64,000 nt of DNA from positions 293,951-357,950 of the forward strand of contig NZ_JABBFV010000002.1 of NCBI RefSeq assembly GCF_012927105.1, in the 5' to 3' direction. Positions 1 to 9,267 of the stretch are shown here, one piece after another. A model generated the notes under the pieces. The model was not told the origin of the DNA and searched no databases. It worked only from the letters and a program-made list of their open reading frames with translations. The stretch's first letter is position 1; every line of letters begins with the position of its first letter. The stretch is from Sphingobium psychrophilum (GTDB lineage Bacteria; Pseudomonadota; Alphaproteobacteria; Sphingomonadales; Sphingomonadaceae). A program made the translations under genes and the position numbers.

Positions 1-119
1 GACACCGGACACACCCTGTTTGCCGGTGCTGGAAACCCTGGCCGCAAGCATGGCTGTGAAGCGCCACGTTCCTGCGGGTGGGCCGGTCATACGCCCCGTT
101 CGCGCCACCCGGCCATAAG

Positions 120-142
120 GCATACGTATACGCATATATGCA
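120..142. promoter_or_regulatory. Possible operator upstream of the LacI-type regulator gene
   Basis: Two short perfect palindromes lie close together about 120 bases before the regulator start: ATACGTAT at 122-129 and GCATATATGC at 132-141. The surroundings are AT-rich within a GC-rich region, as expected for a promoter or an autoregulatory site. No protein can be assigned to them from sequence alone. The rest of 1-259 shows no coding gene. Confidence 0.25.
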
Positions 143-259
143 CAGGCCCCGACTGTGGCCGTCATGTCACGATGAGCCTGGCCCGGAAGGACGCAATTGC
201 CTTGTTTTCAGCGTGGCCCTACCATGGCTGTGGCGTATCGACCGCGCCGGGAGAGGGAT

Positions 260-1294
260 ATGGGGCGCCAGCCCACCAGCAAGCCGACCAGCTTCGACAT
301 CGCCTATCTGGCAGGCGTGTCGCAGCCCACGGTCAGCCGCGCGCTGCGCGGATCGCGATCGGTCAGCCTCGCCACGCGCCAGCGGATCGAGGCGATCGCT
401 CAGGAACTTAACTATTCGGTCGACAAAAATGCGTCCTCGCTCCGGTCGCAACGATCGAACACCATCGCGCTCCTGTTCTTCGAAGATCCCACCCCCGACG
501 AATCCAACATCAACCCCTTCTTCCTGGCGATGCTGGGATCGATCACGCGGCAATGCGGCGCGCGCGGGCTGGACCTGCTCATCTCCTTCCAGAAAATGGA
601 GGATGACTGGCACGTCCGTTACCAGGACAGCCACCGCGCCGACGGCCTCATTCTGCTCGGCTATGGCGACTATACGCTCTACGCCCGGCGGCTGACCGAA
701 CTGGTCGATCATGGCACCCATTTCGTCCGCTGGGGGTCGGCGGGGGAGGACACGATCGGGCCGACCGTGGGATCGGACAATGTCGGGGCGGGCCGCCTGG
801 CCGGCGAGCATCTGCTCAGTCTCGGCCGCCGCCGCATCGCCTTTCTGGGCCAGGCGGACGAACATTATCCCGAATTTGCCGATCGCTTCACTGGCCTGTG
901 TCAGGCGATGGCCACGTCCGGCATCGCCCCCGATCCAGCGTTGCAGGTCGATGCGCTGACGGCCGAGGATGCCGGCCATGCCGCCGCCCGGACGCTGATA
1001 GCGCGGGCCAAGCCCTTCGACGCGATCTTTGCGGCGAGCGACCTGATCGCAATCGGCGCGATGCGCGCGCTGGCGGAGGCGGGCCTGTCCGTTCCGGGCG
1101 ACGTCGCCATTATCGGCTTCGACGATATCCCGGCCGCCAGCCTGACCACGCCGCCGCTGACCACGATCATGCAGGACATGAAGGGGGCCGGACAATTGCT
1201 GGTCGACACGCTGGTCGCGCAAGTGGAGGGTCGGCCTCCGCCGCCCTGCACGCTGGGAACCAGGCTGGTCGTGCGGCGGAGCACGGCCGGATAG
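260..1294 (+). CDS. LacI-family transcriptional regulator
   Basis: A 344-residue sugar- or metabolite-responsive repressor of the LacI/GalR family. The N-terminal helix-turn-helix lies at about residues 12-33 (DIAYLAGVSQPTVSRAL). The periplasmic-binding-protein-like effector domain follows, with the typical IIGFDDIP and LTTPPLTTI stretches near the C-terminus. The start at 260 is preferred because GAGAGGG lies just upstream; in-frame ATGs further upstream lack this. The gene converges on the NCS2 permease gene with a gap of only seven bases. Its target is unknown; the adjacent purine-uptake run is the obvious candidate by position. It could also serve genes to the left of the window. Confidence 0.9.
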   Translation: MGRQPTSKPTSFDIAYLAGVSQPTVSRALRGSRSVSLATRQRIEAIAQELNYSVDKNASSLRSQRSNTIALLFFEDPTPDESNINPFFLAMLGSITRQCGARGLDLLISFQKMEDDWHVRYQDSHRADGLILLGYGDYTLYARRLTELVDHGTHFVRWGSAGEDTIGPTVGSDNVGAGRLAGEHLLSLGRRRIAFLGQADEHYPEFADRFTGLCQAMATSGIAPDPALQVDALTAEDAGHAAARTLIARAKPFDAIFAASDLIAIGAMRALAEAGLSVPGDVAIIGFDDIPAASLTTPPLTTIMQDMKGAGQLLVDTLVAQVEGRPPPPCTLGTRLVVRRSTAG

Positions 1295-1301
1295 GGGCAG
1301 G

Positions 1302-2693
1302 TCAGTTCTGCGGCACGGCCGTCCGGCCCGGCACTATCAGGTTGAGTATCACCGCCACTACCGCAGCCGGCAGCACGCCGGACGCCAGGATGATGCGCGC
1401 GGATGCTGGCAGGTGCGACAGCGCGTCGGGTTCGAGTTCAAGGCCGATGCCCAGAGACAAGGCGAGGCCGAAAATCAGCATGTTGCGCTGGGTCCATGCG
1501 ACCGCCGACAGCATGGACAGGGCGGCCGACGCGACCATGCCGAACATCAATATCACCCCGCCACCCAGCACCTCGATCGGTATGGTGGTGATCGCCGCGC
1601 CGATCTTCGGCACCAATCCGCACAGCACCAGGAACAGAGCGCCGACCGTCACGACATGGCGGCTGACGATGCCAGTGATGGCGATCAATCCCACATTCTG
1701 GCTGAAACTGGTATTGGGCATGGCCCCGAACAGCGCGCCGATCGCCGTTCCCACGCCATCGGCGGCCGTCGCGCCGATCAATTCGCTGTCGCGTGCCGGG
1801 CGACCGACATTGGCTTCGCAGATGGCGGACACGTCGGCGATCGATTCGATCGCGGAGATGAAGCCCATCAGGCAGAAGCCTACTATAGCGGACGCCGACA
1901 GAGCGAAACCGAAATGGAACGGATCGGGCAGCATGACGACAGGGGCGGTGCCGATCGGGGCCAGCGACACGCGGCCCATAGCGGCGGCGAGAGCATAGCC
2001 AGCCAGCAGTCCCAGCAGGACAGACGCGGTGGACCACAGGCCTCGCGCAAAAAAGCTGAGCCCCAGCGTCGTGACGATGACCACGCCCGCCAGCAGCCAG
2101 CCTGCGCCCGCGCCATAGGCTGGCGTACCCTGCGCCATGACCCCGCCGGCGGCATATTGGATGCCGACCCGCATCAGCGACAGGGCGATCATCAGCACGA
2201 CCAGGCCCGTGACCAGCGGCGGCAGGGCGAAGCGGATGCGGCCCACGAACATGCTCAGCACCGCATGAAACAGCCCGCCGCACAGCGCCGCGGCGGTCAG
2301 TGCCGCCATGGCGTCCACCCCGCGCCCGGCGCAGATCGGGATGATGACCGGGAGAAAGGCAAAGCTGGTGCCCTGCACCAGGGGCAGGCGCGCACCCACC
2401 GGTCCCACGCCCACCGTCTGAAGCAGGGTGGTCAGGCCGGCGAACAACATCGCCATCTGGATCATGTAAATCAGCGCGCCGGGGTCCGCCGATCCATAGC
2501 CGAACCCGGCGGCACCCGCGATGATGATGGCGGGCGTGATGTTGCTGACGAACATGGCCAGCACATGCTGGATGCCCAGCGGGATGGCGATGGCCAGGCC
2601 GGGGAAGTGATCGGGGTCGCGCGCCTGCGCCGCCGTCATTCCCGTTGGCTGCTCAGGCGCAGCCTGCGGTATGGCGAGCGGCGCTGCGGTCAT
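1302..2693 (-). CDS. NCS2-family nucleobase:cation symporter (xanthine/uracil permease type)
   Basis: A 463-residue inner-membrane nucleobase transporter of the NCS2 (UraA/XanP/PbuX) family with many hydrophobic segments. The family signature [QEP]-N-x-G-x4-T-[RKG] is met exactly at about residues 332-341 (QNVGLIAITG). The ATG at 2693 overlaps the TGA of the upstream NUP gene as ATGA, which decides the start over an in-frame ATG 30 bases upstream. It is the last gene of the minus-strand nucleoside run. The likely role is proton-coupled import of the bases (hypoxanthine, xanthine or uracil) released in the periplasm by the exported enzymes encoded upstream. Substrate is inferred from context. 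Confidence 0.92.
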   Translation of the reverse strand: MTAAPLAIPQAAPEQPTGMTAAQARDPDHFPGLAIAIPLGIQHVLAMFVSNITPAIIIAGAAGFGYGSADPGALIYMIQMAMLFAGLTTLLQTVGVGPVGARLPLVQGTSFAFLPVIIPICAGRGVDAMAALTAAALCGGLFHAVLSMFVGRIRFALPPLVTGLVVLMIALSLMRVGIQYAAGGVMAQGTPAYGAGAGWLLAGVVIVTTLGLSFFARGLWSTASVLLGLLAGYALAAAMGRVSLAPIGTAPVVMLPDPFHFGFALSASAIVGFCLMGFISAIESIADVSAICEANVGRPARDSELIGATAADGVGTAIGALFGAMPNTSFSQNVGLIAITGIVSRHVVTVGALFLVLCGLVPKIGAAITTIPIEVLGGGVILMFGMVASAALSMLSAVAWTQRNMLIFGLALSLGIGLELEPDALSHLPASARIILASGVLPAAVVAVILNLIVPGRTAVPQN

Positions 2694-3799
2694 TGCGGCG
2701 GTGCCTGCTCGTAGCGGTCCCAATGATCCAGCAATTCGTCCACGACTTTCGATCCGACCAGATACAGGCTTTCGAGCGATGCCCGCATGCCGGAATAGCC
2801 TTCATTTTCACGCAGTAGATTGTCGGCGGCGGTCACGCCGGGCGGCGGCATGGAATAGTTGCTGCCCGATCGCAACAGCATGACCCGCTGCTTGTCCGCC
2901 CGTCCGACCTTGTCCAGATAGGTCAGCGCCTGGAACGTACCTGTTTCTTCCATGGCGGAGGTGACAAACTCGCCCTTGCCGTGGGTGGCGCGCTTGACCC
3001 AGTCATTGGCCCAGTCGTTCATCAGCTTGCCGTGCCAGAAGGTCATGGCCGACAGTTGGTCGCCGATCAGGACGAAGGGCGGGCGCTGGGCATTGGGATA
3101 GCCCTTATAGGCTGCGCGCGCCGCCGCCACGCCCGGATCGTCGGGTAGGGGCGTGTCTTTGGTCAGGGCATAGGCCCAGTCGACCAGCTTGGGGTTCATG
3201 GCGAAGGTTCGGCCATCGGTATCAGGTGGATTGGGATCGTCCGGTCCCTTGCGGTCGAGCGCGAAGAAGCCCGATGCCCAGCCTTTGGGTATTTCGCGTG
3301 CGTCAATTTCATGGACCAGATCGCCGTCGACGCTGTAGCGCGCCCAGGCGGCCGATCCGATCGATGCATCCTGCGGATCGATGCCGGCGATGCCGGCGAC
3401 CAGCCAATAGGCTTTGGACAGGTCGAAGCGCGGGTCAAGGCCCAACGCCATGGTCGCGGTGGCGGACCGCGCGGTACCGACGCCGGTCACCATCGCCAAT
3501 ATCTGGGTGTCTGGGTTGTAATAGAGGTCGTGCCAGGATTGGGGGAAGGGGATGCGGACATTTAGCTGCCGCCTTTCCTTCCACAACTGGAACTCGCCGG
3601 GCGCATCGCCCTCATCCGCGCCGATTTCGAACATGGTGACGATGACCATGCGGACGGGCAGGCTCGTGGTGCACGGCTTGCCGGGGACGCAGGCAAGAAC
3701 GGCATCGACCGCTGGTGACGCGGCCCCGGCCGTCCCGACCCCAAACAGGGCAAGGCAGGCCCAGGCAGTCCCAATCAGGCGGCGGACAGCAAATGGCAT
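2690..3799 (-). CDS. Exported purine nucleoside permease (NUP) family protein, copy 1
   Basis: A 369-residue member of the NUP family (Pfam PF06516), named after a Candida albicans purine nucleoside permease. It starts with a signal peptide (basic start, then a hydrophobic run ending GTAGAAS at about residue 28). No transmembrane segments follow, so it looks like a soluble periplasmic protein rather than a channel. Stretches VTGVGTARS, GIAGIDP and GSNYSMPPPG recur in copy 2. The pattern of glycine-rich turns resembles the nucleoside phosphorylase/nucleosidase fold, so periplasmic cleavage or binding of purine nucleosides is proposed. It is coupled by ATGA to the NCS2 permease and follows the TonB receptor by 63 bases. 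The catalytic assignment is inference. Confidence 0.85.
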   Translation of the reverse strand: MPFAVRRLIGTAWACLALFGVGTAGAASPAVDAVLACVPGKPCTTSLPVRMVIVTMFEIGADEGDAPGEFQLWKERRQLNVRIPFPQSWHDLYYNPDTQILAMVTGVGTARSATATMALGLDPRFDLSKAYWLVAGIAGIDPQDASIGSAAWARYSVDGDLVHEIDAREIPKGWASGFFALDRKGPDDPNPPDTDGRTFAMNPKLVDWAYALTKDTPLPDDPGVAAARAAYKGYPNAQRPPFVLIGDQLSAMTFWHGKLMNDWANDWVKRATHGKGEFVTSAMEETGTFQALTYLDKVGRADKQRVMLLRSGSNYSMPPPGVTAADNLLRENEGYSGMRASLESLYLVGSKVVDELLDHWDRYEQAPPQ

Positions 3800-3826
3800 C
3801 GGCGCAGGGCCTTCCGGTAAAAGGGA

Positions 3827-3855
3827 CGGGGAGCACAGAGATGCTGCGCTCCCCG
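3827..3855 (-). other. Intercistronic hairpin after TonB receptor gene
   Basis: A perfect 8-base inverted repeat (CGGGGAGC at 3827-3834, GCTCCCCG at 3848-3855) lies between the TonB receptor stop and the NUP copy 1 start. There is no T-run, so it is more likely an mRNA-stabilising or partial-attenuation element than a full terminator. A comparable hairpin follows the second TonB receptor gene of the window. Confidence 0.5.
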
Positions 3856-3862
3856 AAACAGA

Positions 3863-6373
3863 TCAGAATTTATAGACGGCGGACGCCTGGAAGCTGCGCG
3901 GCCGTTCCGGCAGGACGATAGTGCTGCCGAACAATTCGGTGAAGTTGGCGCGGAAATATTTCTCGTTGGTCGCGTTCTTCACCACCAGGCGCAACAGCAT
4001 CGGTCCGGTTTCGAACGATACACCCAGGTCTACGGTGGTATAGGCCGGCAGCTTCACCGCCTGGCTTTGGCCCGAATAGACCGACTCGACATGCACCAGG
4101 CTGCCCGACAGAGCGAGGCCGAAGTCGAACGCATAGGTTGCGGTGGCCGAATACATATTTTCAGGAATACCCGCACGCTTGGAATCGTTCCTGCTGTTGA
4201 TCGGCACCAGCCCGATCGGCTGGCCGCCCAGATAGAGGGTCGGATCGGACACGTTCACCAGATCCTCGATGCCAAAGAAGCTGAACAGGCTGCCGTCCTG
4301 CAACGCGGTCAGATTATAGACATTGGTGTGGGTGTAAGCGCCGGTAATGAGCAGGTGCCGATCGACCGACCAGCGGAATTCCGCCTCCAGCCCCTTGGTC
4401 TCGACCGACTGGTTCACCGTGATCGACTGGATGTTAAAGTCGGTGCGCTTCTGCTTGTAGACCGACACGGCCGCATAGAGCTTGTTGTCGAGCCAACTGC
4501 CCTTGATCCCACCTTCATAAAGTTTGGAGGCGGACAGGAAGGTGCCACCCGCGACATCGGCCGGATAGATTTCCGCCCCTTGACCCGCGATCACCGTCGA
4601 TTGCTTCGCGATGGTGCCATAGGGGATCAGGCCGAAGGGCAGCTTGTAGGATGCGCTGCCCGACCAGGACCAGGCGCCCTTGCTGCCGCTGGCATTGTTC
4701 GCCGCCAGGCCGGCCGCGGGGGCTTCCATCTTCGAGGTGATGTTGGTCGCCTTGACGTCCAGATGGTCGTAGCGCGCGCCCAGCGTCACATCCAAGCCGA
4801 AGGCGAAGTCGAGATCGACCAGCCCCGCGAGCGCCAGGTCGCTATAATGGCCGACGACATAATTGGTGTAGTCGCAATCGCACTCGGTCGACAGCAACCG
4901 GTCCGACAACGCATCATAGCCCACCGTCAGGTCGACGCGGTGGAAATATTCATAGTTGAAGTCGTCGCCATGCGCGAACTTGGTGTAGCGGACCGACGGC
5001 GACAGCTGGAACGAGAATTTGCCCGCGCTGCTTTCCAGCGTCTTGGATGCGACGATCTTGTCCTCGATCACCCAGCTGTCATGGAATTGTGCGAAGCCAT
5101 AGGCGTTCTCGTTCATATTTTCATAGCTGTCGTAGAACCACTGGTTCTTCAGCTCGAAACCGCTGTCCGCGGTGTAGATAGCGTCGAAGTAGAAGGTCGA
5201 ACCCCGGTTGACCAGCTTATCATCCTTTCCGGTCAACACATCGCGGCGGCTGAGTTTGGTCGTGCCCGTATTGGTCAGCGCTAGGCTGGGATAGGTCGAC
5301 GTGAAGCAGGCGTCGGTAAAGCCGCTGGCAAAGGGGCTGAACGTGCTGTTGGGGCAGGAGAAGTTGCCGAAGATAGAGAAGCCGCCCGGCACCGAAGCCT
5401 TGATTTCCTGCTGCGAAATCTGCCCGTCGCCACTGGTGTCGAGCGGCTGGGCCTGGCCGGTGATGTACGTGCCGTCATCGACCAGCGCCTGGGTCAGGCG
5501 GTTCCAGCCGCCATTTTGCTGGCCTTTGTAATTTTGATACTGGCCGCCAAATTCGATGCGGACATGGTCGGACAGGTCGGTGTCGAAGGAGCCTTGCAGG
5601 ATGGTCTGCTTGGTCGACATGTTGCGATAATAGCTGCCGTCATCCTCATATTGGCCGAACAGGCTGTAACCAAATTCCTGCTCGCCGATCTTCAGTGGGC
5701 CGGAGACATTGCCCTTGACGACATTCATGTCCCAGCTGCCGCGGGTATAGCTGATTTCGCCACTCGCCTTGTCGCGCAACTTGCCGTCGGCAACGCGCGC
5801 CGATTTCGGCACGAAATTCATGTAGCCGCCGGTCTTGGAGGGCCCGAAAATGGGCGACGCCGGGCCGCGGACGATATCGATGCGGTCCGATGCGCCGATG
5901 GGCGTGGGATAGTTGCCCGGATTGTCCAGGCGACGCATGCCGCGGAAATAGACTTCGCCGGGCGTGCCGCGAATGTCGAGCGCGCCGCCGACGCCGAAGA
6001 AGCTGTTGGTGAAGGTGCCGGGCGCCTGCGCGACCAGGTCATAAATGTCGGTGATGCCGAACCGCTCCATCTGCTCGCTGCTGATGGTCGATGCGGAGCG
6101 CGGGGTTTCAAGGATCGTCTTGTCGAAGCCGAAAATCGAACCGACATTCTTGATCGGCAGCGCGTCGAGTGCGCCGGTGACGACGATTTCGGCGGTCGGC
6201 TCTGGCGCATCCTCTGGCGCGGGCGTCTGCGCCCAGGCGGCGGAACTCAGCCCAGGACTTAGGGCGGTGCAGGACAGCAACGCCAGCGTGGCGATGGCGG
6301 TCGATCCCGGTCGCGAACGATGTTGCCGCGCAGCATGATTGTTAGAACGATGAAAAGGCAGATAATGCGCCAT
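3863..6373 (-). CDS. TonB-dependent outer-membrane receptor (nucleoside/purine locus)
   Basis: An 836-residue outer-membrane receptor. It has a long N-terminal leader ending around SSAAWAQT (residue about 50), a TonB-box-like EIVVTG, a plug domain (ILETPRSASTISSEQMERFG, then DIRG and RIDIVRGPAS) and a beta-barrel ending in a terminal phenylalanine (FQASAVYKF). It lies among nucleoside-degrading genes, so uptake of nucleosides, nucleotides or nucleic-acid fragments is proposed. A full 12-residue EF-hand-type loop sits at residues 312-323, which is unusual in such a receptor. A strong AAAGGGGG ribosome site precedes the ATG, and a 186-base gap separates it from the upstream deaminase gene, so it may have its own promoter. 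Confidence 0.93.
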   Translation of the reverse strand: MAHYLPFHRSNNHAARQHRSRPGSTAIATLALLSCTALSPGLSSAAWAQTPAPEDAPEPTAEIVVTGALDALPIKNVGSIFGFDKTILETPRSASTISSEQMERFGITDIYDLVAQAPGTFTNSFFGVGGALDIRGTPGEVYFRGMRRLDNPGNYPTPIGASDRIDIVRGPASPIFGPSKTGGYMNFVPKSARVADGKLRDKASGEISYTRGSWDMNVVKGNVSGPLKIGEQEFGYSLFGQYEDDGSYYRNMSTKQTILQGSFDTDLSDHVRIEFGGQYQNYKGQQNGGWNRLTQALVDDGTYITGQAQPLDTSGDGQISQQEIKASVPGGFSIFGNFSCPNSTFSPFASGFTDACFTSTYPSLALTNTGTTKLSRRDVLTGKDDKLVNRGSTFYFDAIYTADSGFELKNQWFYDSYENMNENAYGFAQFHDSWVIEDKIVASKTLESSAGKFSFQLSPSVRYTKFAHGDDFNYEYFHRVDLTVGYDALSDRLLSTECDCDYTNYVVGHYSDLALAGLVDLDFAFGLDVTLGARYDHLDVKATNITSKMEAPAAGLAANNASGSKGAWSWSGSASYKLPFGLIPYGTIAKQSTVIAGQGAEIYPADVAGGTFLSASKLYEGGIKGSWLDNKLYAAVSVYKQKRTDFNIQSITVNQSVETKGLEAEFRWSVDRHLLITGAYTHTNVYNLTALQDGSLFSFFGIEDLVNVSDPTLYLGGQPIGLVPINSRNDSKRAGIPENMYSATATYAFDFGLALSGSLVHVESVYSGQSQAVKLPAYTTVDLGVSFETGPMLLRLVVKNATNEKYFRANFTELFGSTIVLPERPRSFQASAVYKF

Positions 6374-6559
6374 GTTGAGCCCCCTTTATAATGGCGACGA
6401 AGCGTAAATCCCCACGGCTTCGCCAGCCGGTTGTCCCTGCTGTCTGCCTCTCCTATGAAAATTTTTGATGCTGCAATGCGTCATGCTAATAGTCTTGACG
6501 CGGCGCAGCAAAGAAAATGTCTTGTTTTTATCGTTATTATTTCAGTCTTCGTCGAGTTT

Positions 6560-8089
6560 TTACGGCACGATCGATTTATTAAAGCTGGAAACGGTAACAT
6601 CTTCGAAAGTCTCGAAATCTTTCTCCAATCGGATTTGAAGCGCGGCCTTGGCGCTCGATCGTGCGAGGATGCGACAACGATCCTCGGCCCAGCCCGCGGC
6701 GCAGGGTGGGGCGCGCGTGCCAACATGCCTGTCCACCCAGATGCTGGACCCGTCGACGAACGCCTGCTCTAGGCTGGTGCGCGCCATCTGCTTGAGATCC
6801 GCATAGCCCATGCCCTGTTCGCGCGCGGCGCGCAGATATTCCTGGGTCATGTCGGTGCGTAATATGCCTTGGTCGTCGGTCGATAGCAGCGTCGGGACGC
6901 CCGCCCGGCGATAGAGGCGTAGCGGGTGATCGTCGCCCTTCACTCCCAATATCACGGCGTTGCTGGTCAGGTTGATTTCCACCGCAACATCGTCGCGCGC
7001 CATCCGCGCCAGGGTGGCGATGGCGTCGTCCTCGTAAGCGATGGCGGTGCCATGGCCGATCCGTTCCGCGCCCGCGTCCAGCGCCTTGGCGATATGGTCG
7101 CGCAGGGCGGCGGGGGGCACCAGGCCGAACGCCAGTTCGCCCGCATGCAGCGTGCGATGCACGCGGGGATGCCGTTCCGCCAGAAAGCGGACCATCGCCA
7201 TGTGCAGGTCATAGTCGCGCAGCGCGATCACCCAATCTTCCGGCTGCACGATGTTGATGCCGACATAGCGCGGATCGCGATCGGCCAAGGCGAAGGCGAG
7301 GATCAGCGAGGTGAAGGCCTGCGCCGGGGGAAGGTCGCGCCATCCCCACGCGAGATAGCGGATGGCGATGCCGCAGCCGGGATCGGGGTTCGCGCCGCCA
7401 CAGGCCAGCGCCTTGCCCGCCGCTGCCTCGTTCGCATCCAGTTCCGCGATCGCCCGATCGATGACGGGCTTCGCCGCCTTGATCGCTTGGCTGTAAAAGG
7501 CAGCCAGGCCGCTGGCGTCCAGCTTTACGTCCGCCGCGCCCAGCGTCGCTGCGATCAGTGCGTCGGGATTGTGGATCAGTTCCAAATAGCCAACCCGATC
7601 GCCCGCCGCGACTTGCCGTGCGACAACCAAGGCGCCGGTGTCCGCGACCGGGCCAGTCGGGCCGAACCGTTCGAAACTGCCGAAAAACTGCGTATGGCCG
7701 GACACGTCATTGGCGCCCACGCCCTGCTGCACGCCGCGCGTCGACATGGCATCGACCAGCCGGGCGAAGGCGAAGGGGGTCTGTTCGCCCACATGTTTGA
7801 CCGTCCGCGCTTCGGGGCAGGGCGGCGCGACGACGCGGGTGCCGCTATCGTCCACGCACAGGCCCGCCTGCGCCGCCCAGCGCAGATAATCTTCCGCATA
7901 GGGGGTGCCGCCCAGATGATTGTGCAGGTCGCCGCCCTTGGGCATCGCCTTGAGGAACAGCCGCAGCGCGGGCGGACTGTCCGCCAGCCGGTCGAACAGG
8001 GCGGCCGCAGCCGCTTCCCCACTGGTCGTCTGCGCCGCAGCCGGCGACAGCACGGCCAGCGAGGTCATGAGGGCCAGGCCACGCTTCAT
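6560..8089 (-). CDS. Exported adenosine deaminase, ADA2/ADGF-like
   Basis: A 509-residue metal-dependent adenosine deaminase that should convert adenosine to inosine in the periplasm. A signal peptide is present (MKRGLALMTSLAVL, cleavage near SPAAAQ, residue 20). The N-terminal MPKGGDLHNHLGG motif with H56 and H58 resembles the secreted ADGF/ADA2 branch (MPKGxxLHxH). Further family motifs are LHAGE, GHGTAI and LLSTDDQG, which carry the remaining zinc ligand and catalytic residues. The chain is longer than cytosolic adenosine deaminases. Its ATG overlaps the stop of NUP copy 2 (ATGA), tying deamination to NUP function. The leader distinguishes it from the second, leaderless deaminase at 11524-12540. 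Confidence 0.88.
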   Translation of the reverse strand: MKRGLALMTSLAVLSPAAAQTTSGEAAAAALFDRLADSPPALRLFLKAMPKGGDLHNHLGGTPYAEDYLRWAAQAGLCVDDSGTRVVAPPCPEARTVKHVGEQTPFAFARLVDAMSTRGVQQGVGANDVSGHTQFFGSFERFGPTGPVADTGALVVARQVAAGDRVGYLELIHNPDALIAATLGAADVKLDASGLAAFYSQAIKAAKPVIDRAIAELDANEAAAGKALACGGANPDPGCGIAIRYLAWGWRDLPPAQAFTSLILAFALADRDPRYVGINIVQPEDWVIALRDYDLHMAMVRFLAERHPRVHRTLHAGELAFGLVPPAALRDHIAKALDAGAERIGHGTAIAYEDDAIATLARMARDDVAVEINLTSNAVILGVKGDDHPLRLYRRAGVPTLLSTDDQGILRTDMTQEYLRAAREQGMGYADLKQMARTSLEQAFVDGSSIWVDRHVGTRAPPCAAGWAEDRCRILARSSAKAALQIRLEKDFETFEDVTVSSFNKSIVP

Positions 8090-9219
8090 TGCGGATCGGT
8101 TCCCGGCACATGATCCTTGTAGCTATCCCAATGGCTCAGCAATTCATGCACCACCGGCACGCCGACGCGATAATTGGCTTCGAACGCTGCGACCTGGCCT
8201 GCGCCTTCATCGGCGACGCTTTCGACGGCCGATCGGCCCGGCGGCGGCATGGATGGATTGCTGCCGGTACGCAGCACCAGCACGCGCGCCGGATCGACCA
8301 GCCCCTGTTTCGCGGCGATCGCCATGGCGCCGGCCAGCGATTGGCTTTCCATGTTGGTCATGGCGAAACGACCCTTGCCGCCGGTCCACAGCTTCACCCA
8401 GTCGCGCGCCCATTGGGTGCGGCCGGGGCCATGCCAGTAGCGGACTGACCCCAGCGTCTCGCCCATCAGCACGAAGGGCGGCTTTTGCGCATTGGGATAG
8501 CCGGCCCACGCTGCCCGCGCCTTTTGCAGCGCCGGACTGTCGGGAATGGCCACATCCTTGGTGCGATCATAGGCCCATTGCGCCAGGCTTTGGTTCAGCT
8601 TCACCGACATCGTCAGCTTGCCGGTATCGGTGAAGCCAGCGAAGCTCTCGGTATTCTGGGGCAGCGTGTTGGGCGCGTCGGCTCCGATTGCGAACAGGCC
8701 ATAGGGCCAGTCCTTGCCCACTTCGCGATCGTCAAATTCCCGCAATGTGTCGCCCTGCACCACCCAGCGCGACCAGGCGGCGCTGCCGACCGATGCGATT
8801 TGCGGATCGACGCCCGATATGCCGGTAAACAGCCAGTAGGTCTTGCTGAAATCGAAGCGCGGGTCGAGCAAAAGGCTCATCAACTGTTCGGCAACGCCGC
8901 CCAACATCGTGTCCGGGCTGCCCCAGCACATGCCGTATAGTCCTGCCGCATTGCGGCGCAGCGGGTGTAGCGCACCCTTGATCGGGATGACCTCAGTCAG
9001 CTTCTCGCGCTCGGCCCAAAGCTGGAACTCGCCGGGCGCATCGCCCATATCCTCGCCGGGTTCGAAATTGGCGACGACGATGACCTTGACCGGGATCGGC
9101 TTGACGGACGGCAGCGCCGGCACAGGCGGTTCGGCAGCACGGCCCAATGACGGGCAGGCCAGCGCCGCGACCGTCACGGCCATCGCCATCATCGCCTGTC
9201 TTGCGGACCCCACCACCAT
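8086..9219 (-). CDS. Exported purine nucleoside permease (NUP) family protein, copy 2
   Basis: A 377-residue paralog of NUP copy 1. It shares GDAPGEFQLW, TGISGVDPQ, GSAAW, GYPNAQKPPFVL and GSNPSMPPPG with it, but has its own signal peptide (ending near SLGRAAEPP, residue 31). No membrane-spanning segments follow the leader, so it is expected to be periplasmic. It is the first gene of the minus-strand nucleoside run, reading away from the divergent LysR gene, and is coupled by ATGA to the exported adenosine deaminase. Two divergent NUP copies in one run suggest different substrates, for instance inosine/guanosine against adenosine or pyrimidine nucleosides. That split is inference. Confidence 0.85.
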   Translation of the reverse strand: MVVGSARQAMMAMAVTVAALACPSLGRAAEPPVPALPSVKPIPVKVIVVANFEPGEDMGDAPGEFQLWAEREKLTEVIPIKGALHPLRRNAAGLYGMCWGSPDTMLGGVAEQLMSLLLDPRFDFSKTYWLFTGISGVDPQIASVGSAAWSRWVVQGDTLREFDDREVGKDWPYGLFAIGADAPNTLPQNTESFAGFTDTGKLTMSVKLNQSLAQWAYDRTKDVAIPDSPALQKARAAWAGYPNAQKPPFVLMGETLGSVRYWHGPGRTQWARDWVKLWTGGKGRFAMTNMESQSLAGAMAIAAKQGLVDPARVLVLRTGSNPSMPPPGRSAVESVADEGAGQVAAFEANYRVGVPVVHELLSHWDSYKDHVPGTDPQ

Positions 9220-9267
9220 TGCATCCCCACTATTTCACTCTGCGGTGCGAGTAAGGGCTTGACCTGA

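Noticed and set aside
4067..5284. Long open frames antisense to the TonB receptor and to other genes (also at 167-1222, 1413-2714 and 6926-8113)
   Set aside because: They are chance frames typical of GC-rich coding DNA: arginine/glutamine/histidine-rich, with no family motifs, and each opposite a well-supported gene.
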